From positions 62,001 to 126,000 of the forward strand of contig CAVWUM010000002.1 of the NCBI GenBank assembly GCA_963758205.1: a stretch of 64,000 nt of DNA. The letters run 5' to 3'. Positions 27,352 to 35,962 of this stretch are shown here, in pieces (the first letter of the stretch is position 1; each line of letters begins with the position of its first letter). The notes below the pieces were generated by a model. The model did not search any database. It was not told the DNA's origin and worked only from the letters and a program-made list of their open reading frames with translations. A program made the translations under genes and the position numbers. Origin of the DNA: Owenweeksia sp963758205. Lineage in GTDB: Bacteria > Bacteroidota > Bacteroidia > Flavobacteriales > Schleiferiaceae.

Positions 27352-28146
27352 ATGGAAACTGAAACTATAAAAGTGCCAACCATGGCCGAGGCAATGAACA
27401 GCGAAACCAAACCTGATGTGCTTTTTTGGGTGGGATGCGCAGGTAGTTTTGATGATCGTGCAAAAAAAATTACCAAGGCCTTTGTAAGGATATTGAATAA
27501 AGCCAACGTAAATTTTGCTGTGCTTGGCGCAGAAGAAAGTTGCACGGGCGACCCCGCCAAACGTGCCGGCAACGAGTTTTTGTTTATGATGCAGGCCATG
27601 ACCAACATTGAGGTGTTGAATGCCTATGAGGTTAAGAAAATAGTGACCACCTGCCCCCACTGCTTTAATATCCTGGCCAATGAATATCCGGAGTTGGGCG
27701 GTAAGTTTGATGTAATGCACCACACCACCTTTATTAATAATTTGCTTAAGGAAGGTAAACTGACCATTGAAGGTGGCAACTTTAAAGGAAAGCGCATTAC
27801 CTTTCATGACCCGTGCTACCTGGGCCGCGGTAACGGTATTTACGAAGCCCCCCGTGAACTTATCAGAAAATTAGACGCTGAGCTTGTGGAAATGCGCAGG
27901 TGTAAAAGCAACGGACTTTGCTGTGGTGCCGGTGGCGCCCAAATGTTTAAGGAGCCTGAGCCAGGTGATAAAGATGTGAACATCGAACGTACGGAGGAGG
28001 CTATTGAAACCAAGCCCGATGTAATAGCCGCAGGATGCCCGTTTTGCAACACCATGCTTACGGATGGCGTAAAAAACAGTGAGCGCGAGGGTTCCCTACC
28101 TGTACTTGACCTGGCTGAGCTTATTGCCCAGGCCGAAGACCTGTGA
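27352..28146 (+). CDS. CCG-domain iron-sulfur protein (HdrB/LutA-like)
   Basis: A 264-residue soluble protein with two cysteine-rich CCG domains. The first has WVGCAGSFDDRA, EESCTGDPAKRAGNE and TTCPHCFN. The second has HDPCYLGR, GLCCGAGG and AGCPFCNTM. These ligate noncubane 4Fe-4S clusters in heterodisulfide reductase HdrB and appear in LutA and GlpC. Together with the membrane protein encoded at 24943 it would form a two-part electron-transfer complex. The physiological donor or acceptor is unknown. It overlaps the next gene's GTG start by four bases. Confidence 0.88.
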   Translation: METETIKVPTMAEAMNSETKPDVLFWVGCAGSFDDRAKKITKAFVRILNKANVNFAVLGAEESCTGDPAKRAGNEFLFMMQAMTNIEVLNAYEVKKIVTTCPHCFNILANEYPELGGKFDVMHHTTFINNLLKEGKLTIEGGNFKGKRITFHDPCYLGRGNGIYEAPRELIRKLDAELVEMRRCKSNGLCCGAGGAQMFKEPEPGDKDVNIERTEEAIETKPDVIAAGCPFCNTMLTDGVKNSEREGSLPVLDLAELIAQAEDL

Positions 28147-29072
28147 AACTCCAAAAGCTGAACAAGTTCTTTTTATTGGCTATCCTGCTGATAGCCGGTC
28201 TTAACACAGCGCACGCACAACAGGATACCGTTTCCAAATATCCCAGCGAAATAAATAAGCGAAAACTCGCAACGGCTATTACCACTGAAAGTGTTTTTTA
28301 CCTTAGCGGGATGGCCTACCTGCAGTATGCCTGGTATCATGATAAGGAGCGTGTGCCCTTCAATTTTTATAATGATAATGCGGGCTATCTTCAGGTAGAT
28401 AAATTTGGCCATGCCTTTGGCGCCTACCTGGAAAGTTACATCGGCTACCACTGGCTGAGGAAGGCCGGAGTATCAAAAAAGAATTCATTGATATACGGAG
28501 GTTCGTTGGGATTTGTGCTGCAGGCGCCCATTGAAATTTTTGACGGACTGTATGAAGGCTGGGGCTTCTCGTGGGGAGACATGATTGCCAATGCGGCCGG
28601 CTCCGCCTTTGTAATCGGGCAGGAGGTCCTTTGGGACAAACAACTACTTAAATACAAATTCAGTTTTCACCGTTCGGCTTATGCCGATAATGCTAATGGC
28701 TATTTAGGCGATAACTACCTGGAGAGCCTGCTGTATGATTACAATGGCCATACGTATTGGGTAAGTGGTCCGGTAAATATGCTTTTGCCGGGTGAGCCAT
28801 TACCAGCCTGGCTTAATATTGCCATAGGCTATAGCGCCAATGGTATGTATGGCGAATTTGAAAATAAAAGCAGCTACCAGGGTGTGGCCATACCCGAAAC
28901 GCAACGCTACCGCCAGCTTTTACTTAGCCTTGATATTGACTGGCCGGAAATACATACCCGCTCAAAGTTTTTGAATTTTATACTGGATGGAATGTTTTTC
29001 ATTAAGCTGCCATTCCCGACCTTTGAAATAAATTCAAAAGGTAACGTTAGAGGTTACTGGATGTACTTTTAA
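28143..29072 (+). CDS. DUF2279 family protein
   Basis: A 309-residue exported protein. The GTG start at 28143 overlaps the upstream stop and gives a signal peptide ending NTAHAQ. The pattern KFGHAFGAYLESYIGYHWLRKAG, then SLGFVLQAPIEIFDGL and FSWGDMIANAAGSAFVIGQE, is typical of DUF2279, predicted periplasmic or membrane-linked proteins of Bacteroidota. The C-terminal part has alternating strands like an outer membrane protein. The function is unknown. Translational coupling to the CCG gene suggests a shared unit. Confidence 0.75.
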   Translation: MKLQKLNKFFLLAILLIAGLNTAHAQQDTVSKYPSEINKRKLATAITTESVFYLSGMAYLQYAWYHDKERVPFNFYNDNAGYLQVDKFGHAFGAYLESYIGYHWLRKAGVSKKNSLIYGGSLGFVLQAPIEIFDGLYEGWGFSWGDMIANAAGSAFVIGQEVLWDKQLLKYKFSFHRSAYADNANGYLGDNYLESLLYDYNGHTYWVSGPVNMLLPGEPLPAWLNIAIGYSANGMYGEFENKSSYQGVAIPETQRYRQLLLSLDIDWPEIHTRSKFLNFILDGMFFIKLPFPTFEINSKGNVRGYWMYF

Positions 29073-29083
29073 AACCCTACTTA

Positions 29084-29581
29084 ATGTATTTAGATTTTGA
29101 TGAAATGCCCGATAGTTCGCGGGTTTGGATTTTTCAGGCTACCAATTTTCTGGAGTTTGAAAAACTGGAGAGAATGAGCGCACGCTTAATGAATTTCTGC
29201 GTAAGCTGGCAAGCCCACGGCAATGATCTGAAAGCTTCTTTTAAAATAGTGTATGACCGGTTTTTAATTGTAACCCTTGATGAGGCCAGCTACCAGGCTA
29301 CCGGCTGTAGTATTGATAAACTCACCCACCTCATTCAGAGCCTTGAAACCGAGTTGAGCGTTTCTATGCTTGATAGAACTCAGATTGCTTTCCGCGATCC
29401 GAATAACGGATTGATAGACACCACCCATATGATGAATTTCAGGGCAGCTCTTGAATCTGATGATATTACAGCAGATACTACTGTGTTTAACAATCTCATT
29501 ACCCAAAAAGGCCAGCTTGAAGATGAGTGGGAAGTGCCTGTAAGACAGAGCTGGCACAGGCAATGGCTACCAATTGCCTGA
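29084..29581 (+). CDS. Conserved hypothetical protein (Bacteroidota)
   Basis: A 165-residue cytoplasmic-looking protein with no signal sequence. The opening MYLDFDEMPDSSRVWIFQA and the closing RQSWHRQWLPIA are well conserved in what I recall of Bacteroidota proteins often labelled ABC transporter ATPase. No Walker motif exists here, so that name is wrong. It follows the DUF2279 gene by 11 bases. Confidence 0.65.
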   Translation: MYLDFDEMPDSSRVWIFQATNFLEFEKLERMSARLMNFCVSWQAHGNDLKASFKIVYDRFLIVTLDEASYQATGCSIDKLTHLIQSLETELSVSMLDRTQIAFRDPNNGLIDTTHMMNFRAALESDDITADTTVFNNLITQKGQLEDEWEVPVRQSWHRQWLPIA

Positions 29582-29639
29582 TTACCCAACTTTTTGGTGT
29601 CTTTCTTCGTTAAGCCGATAGTTCTAAAATATTTCAACT

Positions 29640-30227
29640 ATGAAGAAATTTACCCAAAGTTTAATAGCCATAATGCTTTTGGCAGGTCCGGTTTTAGTAG
29701 CCCAAACTGAAGACAATAAACTTAATCTCTACAGGCTTGATGTATCGGTGGGCCTGTATACTTCAAAGGATATTTACTCCTCCATAGAATTTAATGCAGA
29801 TGAAACCTGGGGCAAAAACTCTACAGCTACCTATTTCATCAGTACCTCCTTTTACAGAAGAAAAAGAACTGAAGTGGGCCTGGCATTTGGCTACCAAAAG
29901 CCCGATCTCACCGACCGTGTGATACGCGACAACAATGGCAATACCGGAAGTATTAACGTACAGTACTACACCCTGATGCCGCAAATAAGGTTTAACTGGG
30001 TTACCAGTGATGATAATCTTTTTGAGATGTACTCCATATTTGGATTTGCCCTCACCTTTGTAGATGAATCCTATACCAATGGTGTTTCCACTGATGGATT
30101 TTATCCCGTACCGGGTGCCCAGGTTACAGGCTTAGGTTTGCGGTTTGGTGATAAATTTGGCGGGTTTATAGAGCTGGGCTTTGGCACCAAAGGCCTCATG
30201 AGCGGTGGATTATCCTATAGACTATAA
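29640..30227 (+). CDS. Outer membrane beta-barrel-like protein, paralog 1 of 3
   Basis: A 195-residue exported protein with a signal peptide ending LVAQ. It begins LNLYRLDVSVGLYTSKDIYSS, contains PQIRFNWVTSDDNLFEMYS, and ends FGGFIELGFGTKGLMSGGLSYRL. Alternating hydrophobic residues and a terminal aromatic-rich strand fit a small outer membrane barrel. It is the first of three tandem paralogs. The function is unknown. Confidence 0.7.
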   Translation: MKKFTQSLIAIMLLAGPVLVAQTEDNKLNLYRLDVSVGLYTSKDIYSSIEFNADETWGKNSTATYFISTSFYRRKRTEVGLAFGYQKPDLTDRVIRDNNGNTGSINVQYYTLMPQIRFNWVTSDDNLFEMYSIFGFALTFVDESYTNGVSTDGFYPVPGAQVTGLGLRFGDKFGGFIELGFGTKGLMSGGLSYRL

Positions 30228-30234
30228 AGCCTGA

Positions 30235-30834
30235 ATGATGATAAGAATTACAATAATATTCGCACTGGCGCTATTTACCGGCCAACTGCTGGCACAGGGC
30301 AACGTAAAGCTTAAAAGGCTCGAAGGATCTGTAGGCTTTTTTACCACGCAGGATCAGTTTTTGGCGGAGGATGCAACTTCCGTTTCTTCGGGGCCGGGAG
30401 TTACGGTAACGTATGAAGCCGCCCTGCCTGCCGCTTTTATTGGCATTGGTTTTTATGACTATAAAAAGCTGGAAATCGGTTTTGAACTGGGCTACCAATA
30501 CGGTTCTACTAATGACCTGGAATTTTTTAATAGGCAAGGTCAACTCCTTACGGAAACGGTGAGCATCTCAACCTTTATGGTAACACCCCGTATACGCATG
30601 AACTGGGTCCGCTCAGATGATGATATTTTTGAATTTTACTCCAGCCTTAATGTGGGCCTGGCCTTTTCGGACTATGAGTACTCCATCCGTACAGAAGAAA
30701 GTGGACTTTACCCACAACCTACCGGCCACCTTTGCGCAGCCGGCCTTAGGTTCGGTAAAAAGTTCGGAGGATTTTTCGAAATTGGTATCGGAAATAAAGG
30801 TCTCTTAAACTTTGGTTTGTCTTACCGTCCTTAA
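30235..30834 (+). CDS. Outer membrane beta-barrel-like protein, paralog 2 of 3
   Basis: A 199-residue exported protein starting at the first of two adjacent ATG codons, with a signal peptide ending LLAQ. It shares with its neighbours the opening (LKRLEGSVGFFTTQDQF), the centre (TPRIRMNWVRSDDDIFEFYS) and the ending (KFGGFFEIGIGNKGLLNFGLSYRP). It is more diverged than copies 1 and 3. Seven bases separate it from the upstream stop, so the three genes are one operon. Confidence 0.7.
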   Translation: MMIRITIIFALALFTGQLLAQGNVKLKRLEGSVGFFTTQDQFLAEDATSVSSGPGVTVTYEAALPAAFIGIGFYDYKKLEIGFELGYQYGSTNDLEFFNRQGQLLTETVSISTFMVTPRIRMNWVRSDDDIFEFYSSLNVGLAFSDYEYSIRTEESGLYPQPTGHLCAAGLRFGKKFGGFFEIGIGNKGLLNFGLSYRP

Positions 30835-30845
30835 ATTAACTATAC

Positions 30846-31490
30846 ATGGCAGCAGCATCAACCCTTCGGTGTACAATTAACCAATTACTTAAACCGGCCC
30901 TATTTGTGCTGGTTGGCCTGGCTACTATTGCTCCTATATACGCCCAAAGAACCAATGCACCTAAGGACGGCCTGAACCTGCACCGCGTAGAAGCTGGCGT
31001 GGGAATTTATACTTCCAAAGATTTGTTTTCGTCATTTCAGTATAACAATACCGTGGTATGGGGGTCCAACTCCAATCCCGCTACATTTTTATCTTTAAAC
31101 ATTTTTAAACAGCGCAAAATAGAGATTGGGATTGGTTTTGGCTACCAAAAAGCCTACCTGGAAGATGACCGGTTTATCAATGTATGGCCCACCTTTCCTG
31201 AAGATGAATCCATCACCCAAACTGTAGATTACTACACCATATTACCGCAAATCAGGCTCAACTGGTTTCAATCAGCAGATGGCGTTTTTGAATTGTATTC
31301 CGGAGCTGCATTGGCCATTACCCTGGTTTCCGAAAAATATTCAAATGGAGAGGGTGATACGTTTTACCCCATACCCGGCCTGCATATTACCGGCATGGGT
31401 GTACGCATGGGAAAAAAAATTGGTGGATTTATTGAAATGGGGGCGGGTAGCAAAGGCCTTATGAGCGCTGGTTTGTCCTATCGCTTATAG
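30846..31490 (+). CDS. Outer membrane beta-barrel-like protein, paralog 3 of 3
   Basis: A 214-residue exported protein with a longer N-terminus and a signal peptide ending IYAQ. It resembles copy 1 most closely: LHRVEAGVGIYTSKDLFSSFQ, LPQIRLNWFQSADGVFELYS and KIGGFIEMGAGSKGLMSAGLSYRL. The gap to copy 2 is 11 bases. An inverted repeat TATCGC-5-GCGATA spans its stop codon (31479-31495) and lacks a T run. Confidence 0.7.
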   Translation: MAAASTLRCTINQLLKPALFVLVGLATIAPIYAQRTNAPKDGLNLHRVEAGVGIYTSKDLFSSFQYNNTVVWGSNSNPATFLSLNIFKQRKIEIGIGFGYQKAYLEDDRFINVWPTFPEDESITQTVDYYTILPQIRLNWFQSADGVFELYSGAALAITLVSEKYSNGEGDTFYPIPGLHITGMGVRMGKKIGGFIEMGAGSKGLMSAGLSYRL

Positions 31491-31508
31491 CGATAAGCAG
31501 CAATATGA

Positions 31509-32156
31509 CTATTGTTTCAAAAAGGCACTGATCATTTCAGAAATCTCGTTTGCCTGATGCATTACCATAATGTGCTCCCCTTCTTCTATAATCTGTGCGT
31601 TTTCAATCCCTTTCGGGGGAAATACCTTGTCTTTATCACCATGCAATCTTAGTGTGGGAACATTTATACTGGCACCTTTCCATTTACCAATGCGGCTTAC
31701 GGCCCATTTGTAATATTCTGGGCTGTACTGCTCGGCCATTTCCTTAAAGGTTTTTACCTCTTCCTTATCGGTGATGCCCAATACGGGCGCAGATTGCACA
31801 GCCGCCCATTTAAACAGGCTGGCGGGCATCACCTGGGATAAGCCGATGTCACTACCCAGGTTCATTTGCTTTGGTTTTTCCTTACGGGAAGTAATAGTGG
31901 AAATGAGAATCAGTTTTTCCGGCTTCAAAAATTTGGAAATCTCCTGTGCACAGATACCACCAAAGCTCACTCCACAAATTATAAACGGTTTACTACTGTC
32001 CACCGGCTCGGCCAGGCGATGAGCGTACTCTTCCAGCGTTTCATTGGCCTCAGGTTCCATCCAGGGTAAAAGTTGGGTTTTGTACCCTTTTGGGAAATGG
32101 AGATTCCGGTATATCCAGTCATCGGCTCCCAGGCCACTTATCAGGTACACCTTCAT
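31509..32156 (-). CDS. Alpha/beta hydrolase
   Basis: A 215-residue hydrolase. GVSFGGICA is the nucleophile elbow (serine about residue 64), LHGDKDKVFP carries the acidic residue, and EGEHIMVMHQ carries the histidine. The core is small with little lid, as in esterases or thioesterases. The start overlaps the inositol-monophosphatase-like gene by ATGA, so the two are co-translated. The substrate is unknown. Confidence 0.8.
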   Translation of the reverse strand: MKVYLISGLGADDWIYRNLHFPKGYKTQLLPWMEPEANETLEEYAHRLAEPVDSSKPFIICGVSFGGICAQEISKFLKPEKLILISTITSRKEKPKQMNLGSDIGLSQVMPASLFKWAAVQSAPVLGITDKEEVKTFKEMAEQYSPEYYKWAVSRIGKWKGASINVPTLRLHGDKDKVFPPKGIENAQIIEEGEHIMVMHQANEISEMISAFLKQ

Positions 32157-32953
32157 GCCTTAGAGCCCATGTGCGTTTTAATTTCTTTGAGAAGCGGCTC
32201 ATACAGATTGGCGCTACCGGCTACAATCTCACCACCAAATATAAAGTTATCACCACCGGAGTAATCTCCAACTTTGCCGCCCGCCTCGCGTACTAGTACC
32301 ACACCTGCCGCTACATCCCAGGGGCTGAGGCCATATTCAAAAAACCCATCGAAGCGACCATTGGCTACATAGGCCAAATCAGTAGCAGCAGAACCGAGAC
32401 GCCTTATGCCACGGGTTTTTTCAAAAAGCTCACCCAATAGTTTAAAAAAGGATTGCATCCTGCCAAAGTCATAATACGGAAAGCCTGTAGCCATAAGGCT
32501 TTGCGACATTTCGGTTTTTTGGCTTACGCGGATGGGTTCGCCATTCATGTAGGCTCCACCCTCTTTCCATGCCGTAAACATCTCTTTTTGGCCTAATTCA
32601 TAAATCACGCCCAGCAATACCTCATCCTGATCCATTAAAGCCACGGAAATAGCAAACACTGGTATGCCGTGCAAAAAGTTGGTCGTGCCATCCAACGGGT
32701 CAATTACCCAATTCAGGTATTCGGATCTTTCGGTGGGTGTATCCTCTTCTGTAATAAAACCGGCTGTGGGTAACAATTTACGGAGGGCATCCACCAACTG
32801 CTGCTCAGCGGTTTTATCCACGTAGCTTACCAGGCTGTTGAGGCTTTTCAGCTCTACATCGCCCGCCCGCACCTTGTCTTTTTCAGCCAGAATAAATTCT
32901 CCGGTACTACGGCAAATATCTTCGAGGTGGTGTGCAATGGATTTTAGGTTCAT
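32153..32953 (-). CDS. Inositol monophosphatase family protein
   Basis: A 266-residue protein of full family length. Metal-binding motifs are present: ITEEDTP (E69, E70), WVIDPLDGTTNF (D85 and D88 with the GT dipeptide) and SPWDVAAG (D212). These three motifs define Mg2+-dependent sugar or inositol phosphatases such as SuhB and CysQ. It would remove phosphate from inositol-1-phosphate, 3'-phosphoadenosine 5'-phosphate or similar. The presence of a PAPS-using sulfotransferase elsewhere in the window makes a CysQ-like role conceivable, but nothing links them. The downstream hydrolase overlaps by four bases. Confidence 0.85.
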   Translation of the reverse strand: MNLKSIAHHLEDICRSTGEFILAEKDKVRAGDVELKSLNSLVSYVDKTAEQQLVDALRKLLPTAGFITEEDTPTERSEYLNWVIDPLDGTTNFLHGIPVFAISVALMDQDEVLLGVIYELGQKEMFTAWKEGGAYMNGEPIRVSQKTEMSQSLMATGFPYYDFGRMQSFFKLLGELFEKTRGIRRLGSAATDLAYVANGRFDGFFEYGLSPWDVAAGVVLVREAGGKVGDYSGGDNFIFGGEIVAGSANLYEPLLKEIKTHMGSKA

Positions 32954-32968
32954 TTAATCAAGGTTTTT

Positions 32969-34048
32969 CTATCTACTTAATTCAATCGAGGTATCTATAG
33001 CTCCAATGGATTCAAAAACTTCGTCCTGATTCTGCGAATTATTCCAACCCATTTTCGAAAGTTCTTCTCTTACTTGTTTTTCCGTTTTATCCTTCACAAA
33101 ATGGTAATAGGCAAAATCCCTAACCTCAGGGGGTATTCGTTCAAGCTGATATTTAGTCAAACTTAGAATGACTCGAAGTGTTGTTATAAAGTATGTAAAC
33201 CCAAGTTGAAAAATCCAGCTAAGGATTAAACCAATCCAACCAGTGTTCAAGGACTTTATTGTTAACCCTGCCGATAATCTATATTTCAGAAAATCAAAGA
33301 ACCCAAAAGAATCCAAATTATTTTGATAAAGTATTATTCTATACTGGAAGTACTGATTTGCAACATATGTAACAAGTACCATGGCTATAATCAAATAGTT
33401 CAGATATGTATAACCAGTATAATTACCAAGCTTGATAAAATATTTCAGCACATAACCAAACAAGAAACCGACCCCTATTTCAATTAACCCAATCAGGTAT
33501 ATCCCTTTCAACGAAATAAAAGCAACAAGAAATCCAATTAATAGCGCAGAAACAATTCCGCCAAATACGGGAATCCAAAGTTTCGGTTTTTTTTGTGTCC
33601 TAGGCTTAGGTAACATATCTGGAATTTCGTAGTCATCCCAATTTTCTGCTATTTCCACCTGCTTCTCAAGTTCAGCTATCGCAGCTCTGTCTAATTCACC
33701 TTCAGCAAGTTTAAATGCATAGATAAAAAGTTTCACCCTTTTAGAGTTTCTTCCCATATCCCAGAACTCATTGCCCAAAGACTCACTCAATACGGTGACT
33801 TTACCATAACTGTATTTAATTGTGATTTTTTGTCCCCATTGCCACAGGTCGCGCCTTCGCATTCCCTCAAGTGTATTTTCATCTTGATAGACCAAATCCC
33901 AACTAAATTTTTCAAAAGTCTGAATACCTATGGATTTGAAAGCCGCACTACTTAGTCCAGTTCTAAATTCTTCTTGATATTTTGGTGACCATGCGATACT
34001 ATGCTTCTTTTTGATGGTCTTCTCAAACTTTTTTAGCTCCTCAGTCAT
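32969..34048 (-). CDS. Hypothetical membrane protein
   Basis: A 359-residue protein. The soluble N-terminal 150 residues contain RTGLSSAAFKSIGIQTFEKFSWDLVYQDE, which may be a small DNA- or nucleotide-independent sensor-like region. About five hydrophobic segments follow between residues 155 and 300, and the C-terminus is charged. No family is recognised. It lies 15 bases upstream of the inositol-phosphatase gene but its base composition is more A+T-rich than that neighbour, and it borders the cassette-like array. Confidence 0.6.
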   Translation of the reverse strand: MTEELKKFEKTIKKKHSIAWSPKYQEEFRTGLSSAAFKSIGIQTFEKFSWDLVYQDENTLEGMRRRDLWQWGQKITIKYSYGKVTVLSESLGNEFWDMGRNSKRVKLFIYAFKLAEGELDRAAIAELEKQVEIAENWDDYEIPDMLPKPRTQKKPKLWIPVFGGIVSALLIGFLVAFISLKGIYLIGLIEIGVGFLFGYVLKYFIKLGNYTGYTYLNYLIIAMVLVTYVANQYFQYRIILYQNNLDSFGFFDFLKYRLSAGLTIKSLNTGWIGLILSWIFQLGFTYFITTLRVILSLTKYQLERIPPEVRDFAYYHFVKDKTEKQVREELSKMGWNNSQNQDEVFESIGAIDTSIELSR

Positions 34049-34451
34049 TTTATTATGCTAGCAAATATGGTTCTCAACATGATGGGGTATGTACAACTAT
34101 ATCCTTATAATTGAAGTATTTCAGAGTTGAGCTTCTAAAATAAATCGATCCCTATCGTAAACATTTCGGAAGCGCCAAAATAATCAGCTAAAAGCACATC
34201 TCATACTAATAGTTTTGATTTTCGTAAGAATGGGGCAAGTTTAAGAATGTTAACTACTCCGTAACCTGAAACTTACACCGCGTACCATGCACGTTTACAA
34301 TATTTATGCTGGGGTTTTCTTTCAAATGCTTACGTAATTTGGAGATACATACACCCTAAGTTAAGCTCATTAAGCAGCTGTTATTCTTTTGCAGAGAAAC
34401 AATTATCAAAACCTAAAACTGATTTTTCTCATTTGATCACACTGTATTTGA
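34049..34451. other. Intergenic region containing a decayed response-regulator end
   Basis: This 403-base region has no intact gene. Its one recognisable content is the remnant at 34254-34352, described separately. The flanks on both sides are A+T-rich with no other structure seen. Confidence 0.6.
34254..34352 (-). pseudogene. Remnant of an OmpR-type response regulator C-terminus
   Basis: Read on the minus strand, 32 codons and a stop encode VCISKLRKHLKENPSINIVNVHGTRCKFQVTE. The intact regulator at 38128 ends FISKLRKYLKHNPAVNIVNVHGSGYKFEVKG. The match is collinear over the recognition-helix and wing segment and ends at the same place. The sequence upstream is not recognisable, so only the 3' end survives. 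It is more diverged than the fragment in the 36420 repeat. Confidence 0.8.
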
Positions 34452-35066
34452 TTATGATTTTCTCAAGATGCGAATCGCTACAATACTACTCCACAAAAAA
34501 ATACTCAGGAGCATGAGGCGTTGCCATAGTCCGGACAAGGCTTCAAAGGGATAGGATAATATCATAGCTGCTAAAAAGAGCAGGGTAGCCACTGCCGAGA
34601 ATTTAGAATATACCGAAAGGTTTTTATTTGAACCCTTAAAGAATGAACCAAACAAAAACATGGCAGTAATGGCTGAGAAAAAAGCGACTAGGGAAACCCT
34701 GTCGTGCACCACGGCCTCGGTGGTACCATTTAGCGGACAGCCCACATCACACGAAAAGAAACCCGCCAGCATAACTCCCAACCCAAATATGAACATAAGA
34801 GCTGAAGCCAGTTTCAGTTTTTTCTTAGCAGGTACCGCCATCCACAAACCCAACCCGAAAGCCATAAAACTTATACCGGTGGGGATAAAGCCCAGCAAAT
34901 TCATTAGCTGTGAATTGGGTGTGGTACTGGCCCCCAATTCACTAATAAAATTATGCAGGTGATTATAACCCGGGCGCAGGCTGCCACAGATTATAGTTAA
35001 GAGCGTAAAAATTACGGGGCCCGCTATGCCGCCAATAAGTAACGGCTTGGTTAAAGTGTTTTTCAT
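34452..35066 (-). CDS. DUF998 family membrane protein
   Basis: A protein of about 204 residues with six hydrophobic segments. It shows PGYNHLHNFISELGA and FFSCDVGCPLNGTTE, both typical of DUF998 multi-helix membrane proteins of unknown function. The ATG at 35066 gives MKNTLTKPLLIGG. An ATG 66 bases upstream is in frame but would translate part of the repeat element at 35089-35213, so it is less likely. It is the last gene of the cassette-like array. Confidence 0.75.
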   Translation of the reverse strand: MKNTLTKPLLIGGIAGPVIFTLLTIICGSLRPGYNHLHNFISELGASTTPNSQLMNLLGFIPTGISFMAFGLGLWMAVPAKKKLKLASALMFIFGLGVMLAGFFSCDVGCPLNGTTEAVVHDRVSLVAFFSAITAMFLFGSFFKGSNKNLSVYSKFSAVATLLFLAAMILSYPFEALSGLWQRLMLLSIFLWSSIVAIRILRKS

Positions 35067-35088
35067 CAATGCATTAAATACGGAAAAT

Positions 35089-35213
35089 CGGTTAACGCAG
35101 GTTGAGGGAGATTGTGCGGGGGCTTCAGTCATGATGTTGTAAGGAAGCGGAATGTGTCGATGTTTATCTCGGCTTAGCCGAGAAGCGATATTAAAGCCGG
35201 CTTGCGTTTATTT
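35089..35213 (-). repeat. Cassette-boundary element E1
   Basis: On the minus strand it begins AAATAAACGCAAGCCGGCTT, which includes the TAA stop of the preceding gene. It contains a 17-base palindrome (TCTCGGCT-T-AGCCGAGA, 35167-35183) and ends ...CCTGCGTTAACCG. Its right half matches E2 (TTACAACA...GAAGCC). It lies between two array genes and extends to just before the DUF998 start. Confidence 0.65.
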
Positions 35214-35828
35214 ATTGTAACAGTCCATGTTTTGGATTGCCACAAGTAATTTATTTTCCTCCTTCCATTTAATCCATCCGTAAATCACATTATCAGATTC
35301 GCATACATTTGGAAAGCACATGGGTGAAAAGTAAATCTGAATCCAATAACTCCCTCCTTTTTCGATCATGTCAGAAACGTGTAATTTCTCCTTTTCACAA
35401 TCAAAAGGAACTATTTCTTCAAGGTCGGAACAACCTCTCCGTATAGGATTCTCAACTGTTAATCGGTTCACCGTTGAACCTGATAGTAAAGCTTCCCAAG
35501 ACTTAAAATAGTATGATGTGTCGTTGAACGGTACATAGCCAACTGCGGAGTCATTCACTAAAACCTTTAAATAAGTTTCAGTTTTCTCAGTGCAAATGAA
35601 ATGGTAAATACCATATTTAGGGCTGTTGTAAAATGGTTCGGCCGTCCTTGCATTCCATTTTATTTTTAGTTCTGGATCTTTGAAAACGTTAGGCGGATTT
35701 TTTGAATCCTCGAAAAGATAGGGTTCAATGGCAATAGCAAAGCCAATTCCCAAATTTCCTGTTGGTTCAATTTGACCGTTTGAGAAATAGCCAACAAAGG
35801 TGAATGATATTGCAATCCAGATTTTCAT
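35208..35828 (-). CDS. Hypothetical exported protein
   Basis: A 206-residue protein with a signal peptide ending YFSNGQ. The mature part holds several cysteines (HFICTEK, RRGCSDLEE, FDCEKEK, FSPMCFPNVCES, MDCYNK) that could form disulfides, and patterns of beta strands such as YLKVLVNDSAVGYVPF. No family is recognised. The stop codon is provided by the boundary element E1. It is an isolated cassette-like gene flanked by E2 and E1. Confidence 0.6.
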   Translation of the reverse strand: MKIWIAISFTFVGYFSNGQIEPTGNLGIGFAIAIEPYLFEDSKNPPNVFKDPELKIKWNARTAEPFYNSPKYGIYHFICTEKTETYLKVLVNDSAVGYVPFNDTSYYFKSWEALLSGSTVNRLTVENPIRRGCSDLEEIVPFDCEKEKLHVSDMIEKGGSYWIQIYFSPMCFPNVCESDNVIYGWIKWKEENKLLVAIQNMDCYNK

Positions 35829-35847
35829 TTGCTTACATTAGGCATAA

Positions 35848-35962
35848 CGGTTTTAATAAACTCAGGGCGGCTTCGTCCGTGGTGTTGTAAAGAAACGAAA
35901 GGTTTCTCTGTCCACCGTAGAGCCTTTACCGGAGCGGGATTAAAGCCGCCTTGCTTTTATTT
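35848..35962 (-). repeat. Cassette-boundary element E2
   Basis: On the minus strand it begins AAATAAAAGCAAGGCGGCTT and ends AAGCCGCCCTGAGTTTATT then AAAACCG. The two ends are imperfect inverted repeats of about 20 bases (AGGCGGCTT against AAGCCGCCC), so it can fold into a long hairpin. An inner inverted repeat AGAAAC/GTTTCT lies in the middle. The stop TAA of the preceding gene is inside its first arm. Confidence 0.75.

Noticed and set aside
29084..29581. ABC transporter ATPase
   Set aside because: No Walker A, signature or Walker B motif; only a familiar mis-annotation.
31479..31495. Terminator after the third paralog
   Set aside because: The inverted repeat TATCGC/GCGATA has no T run.
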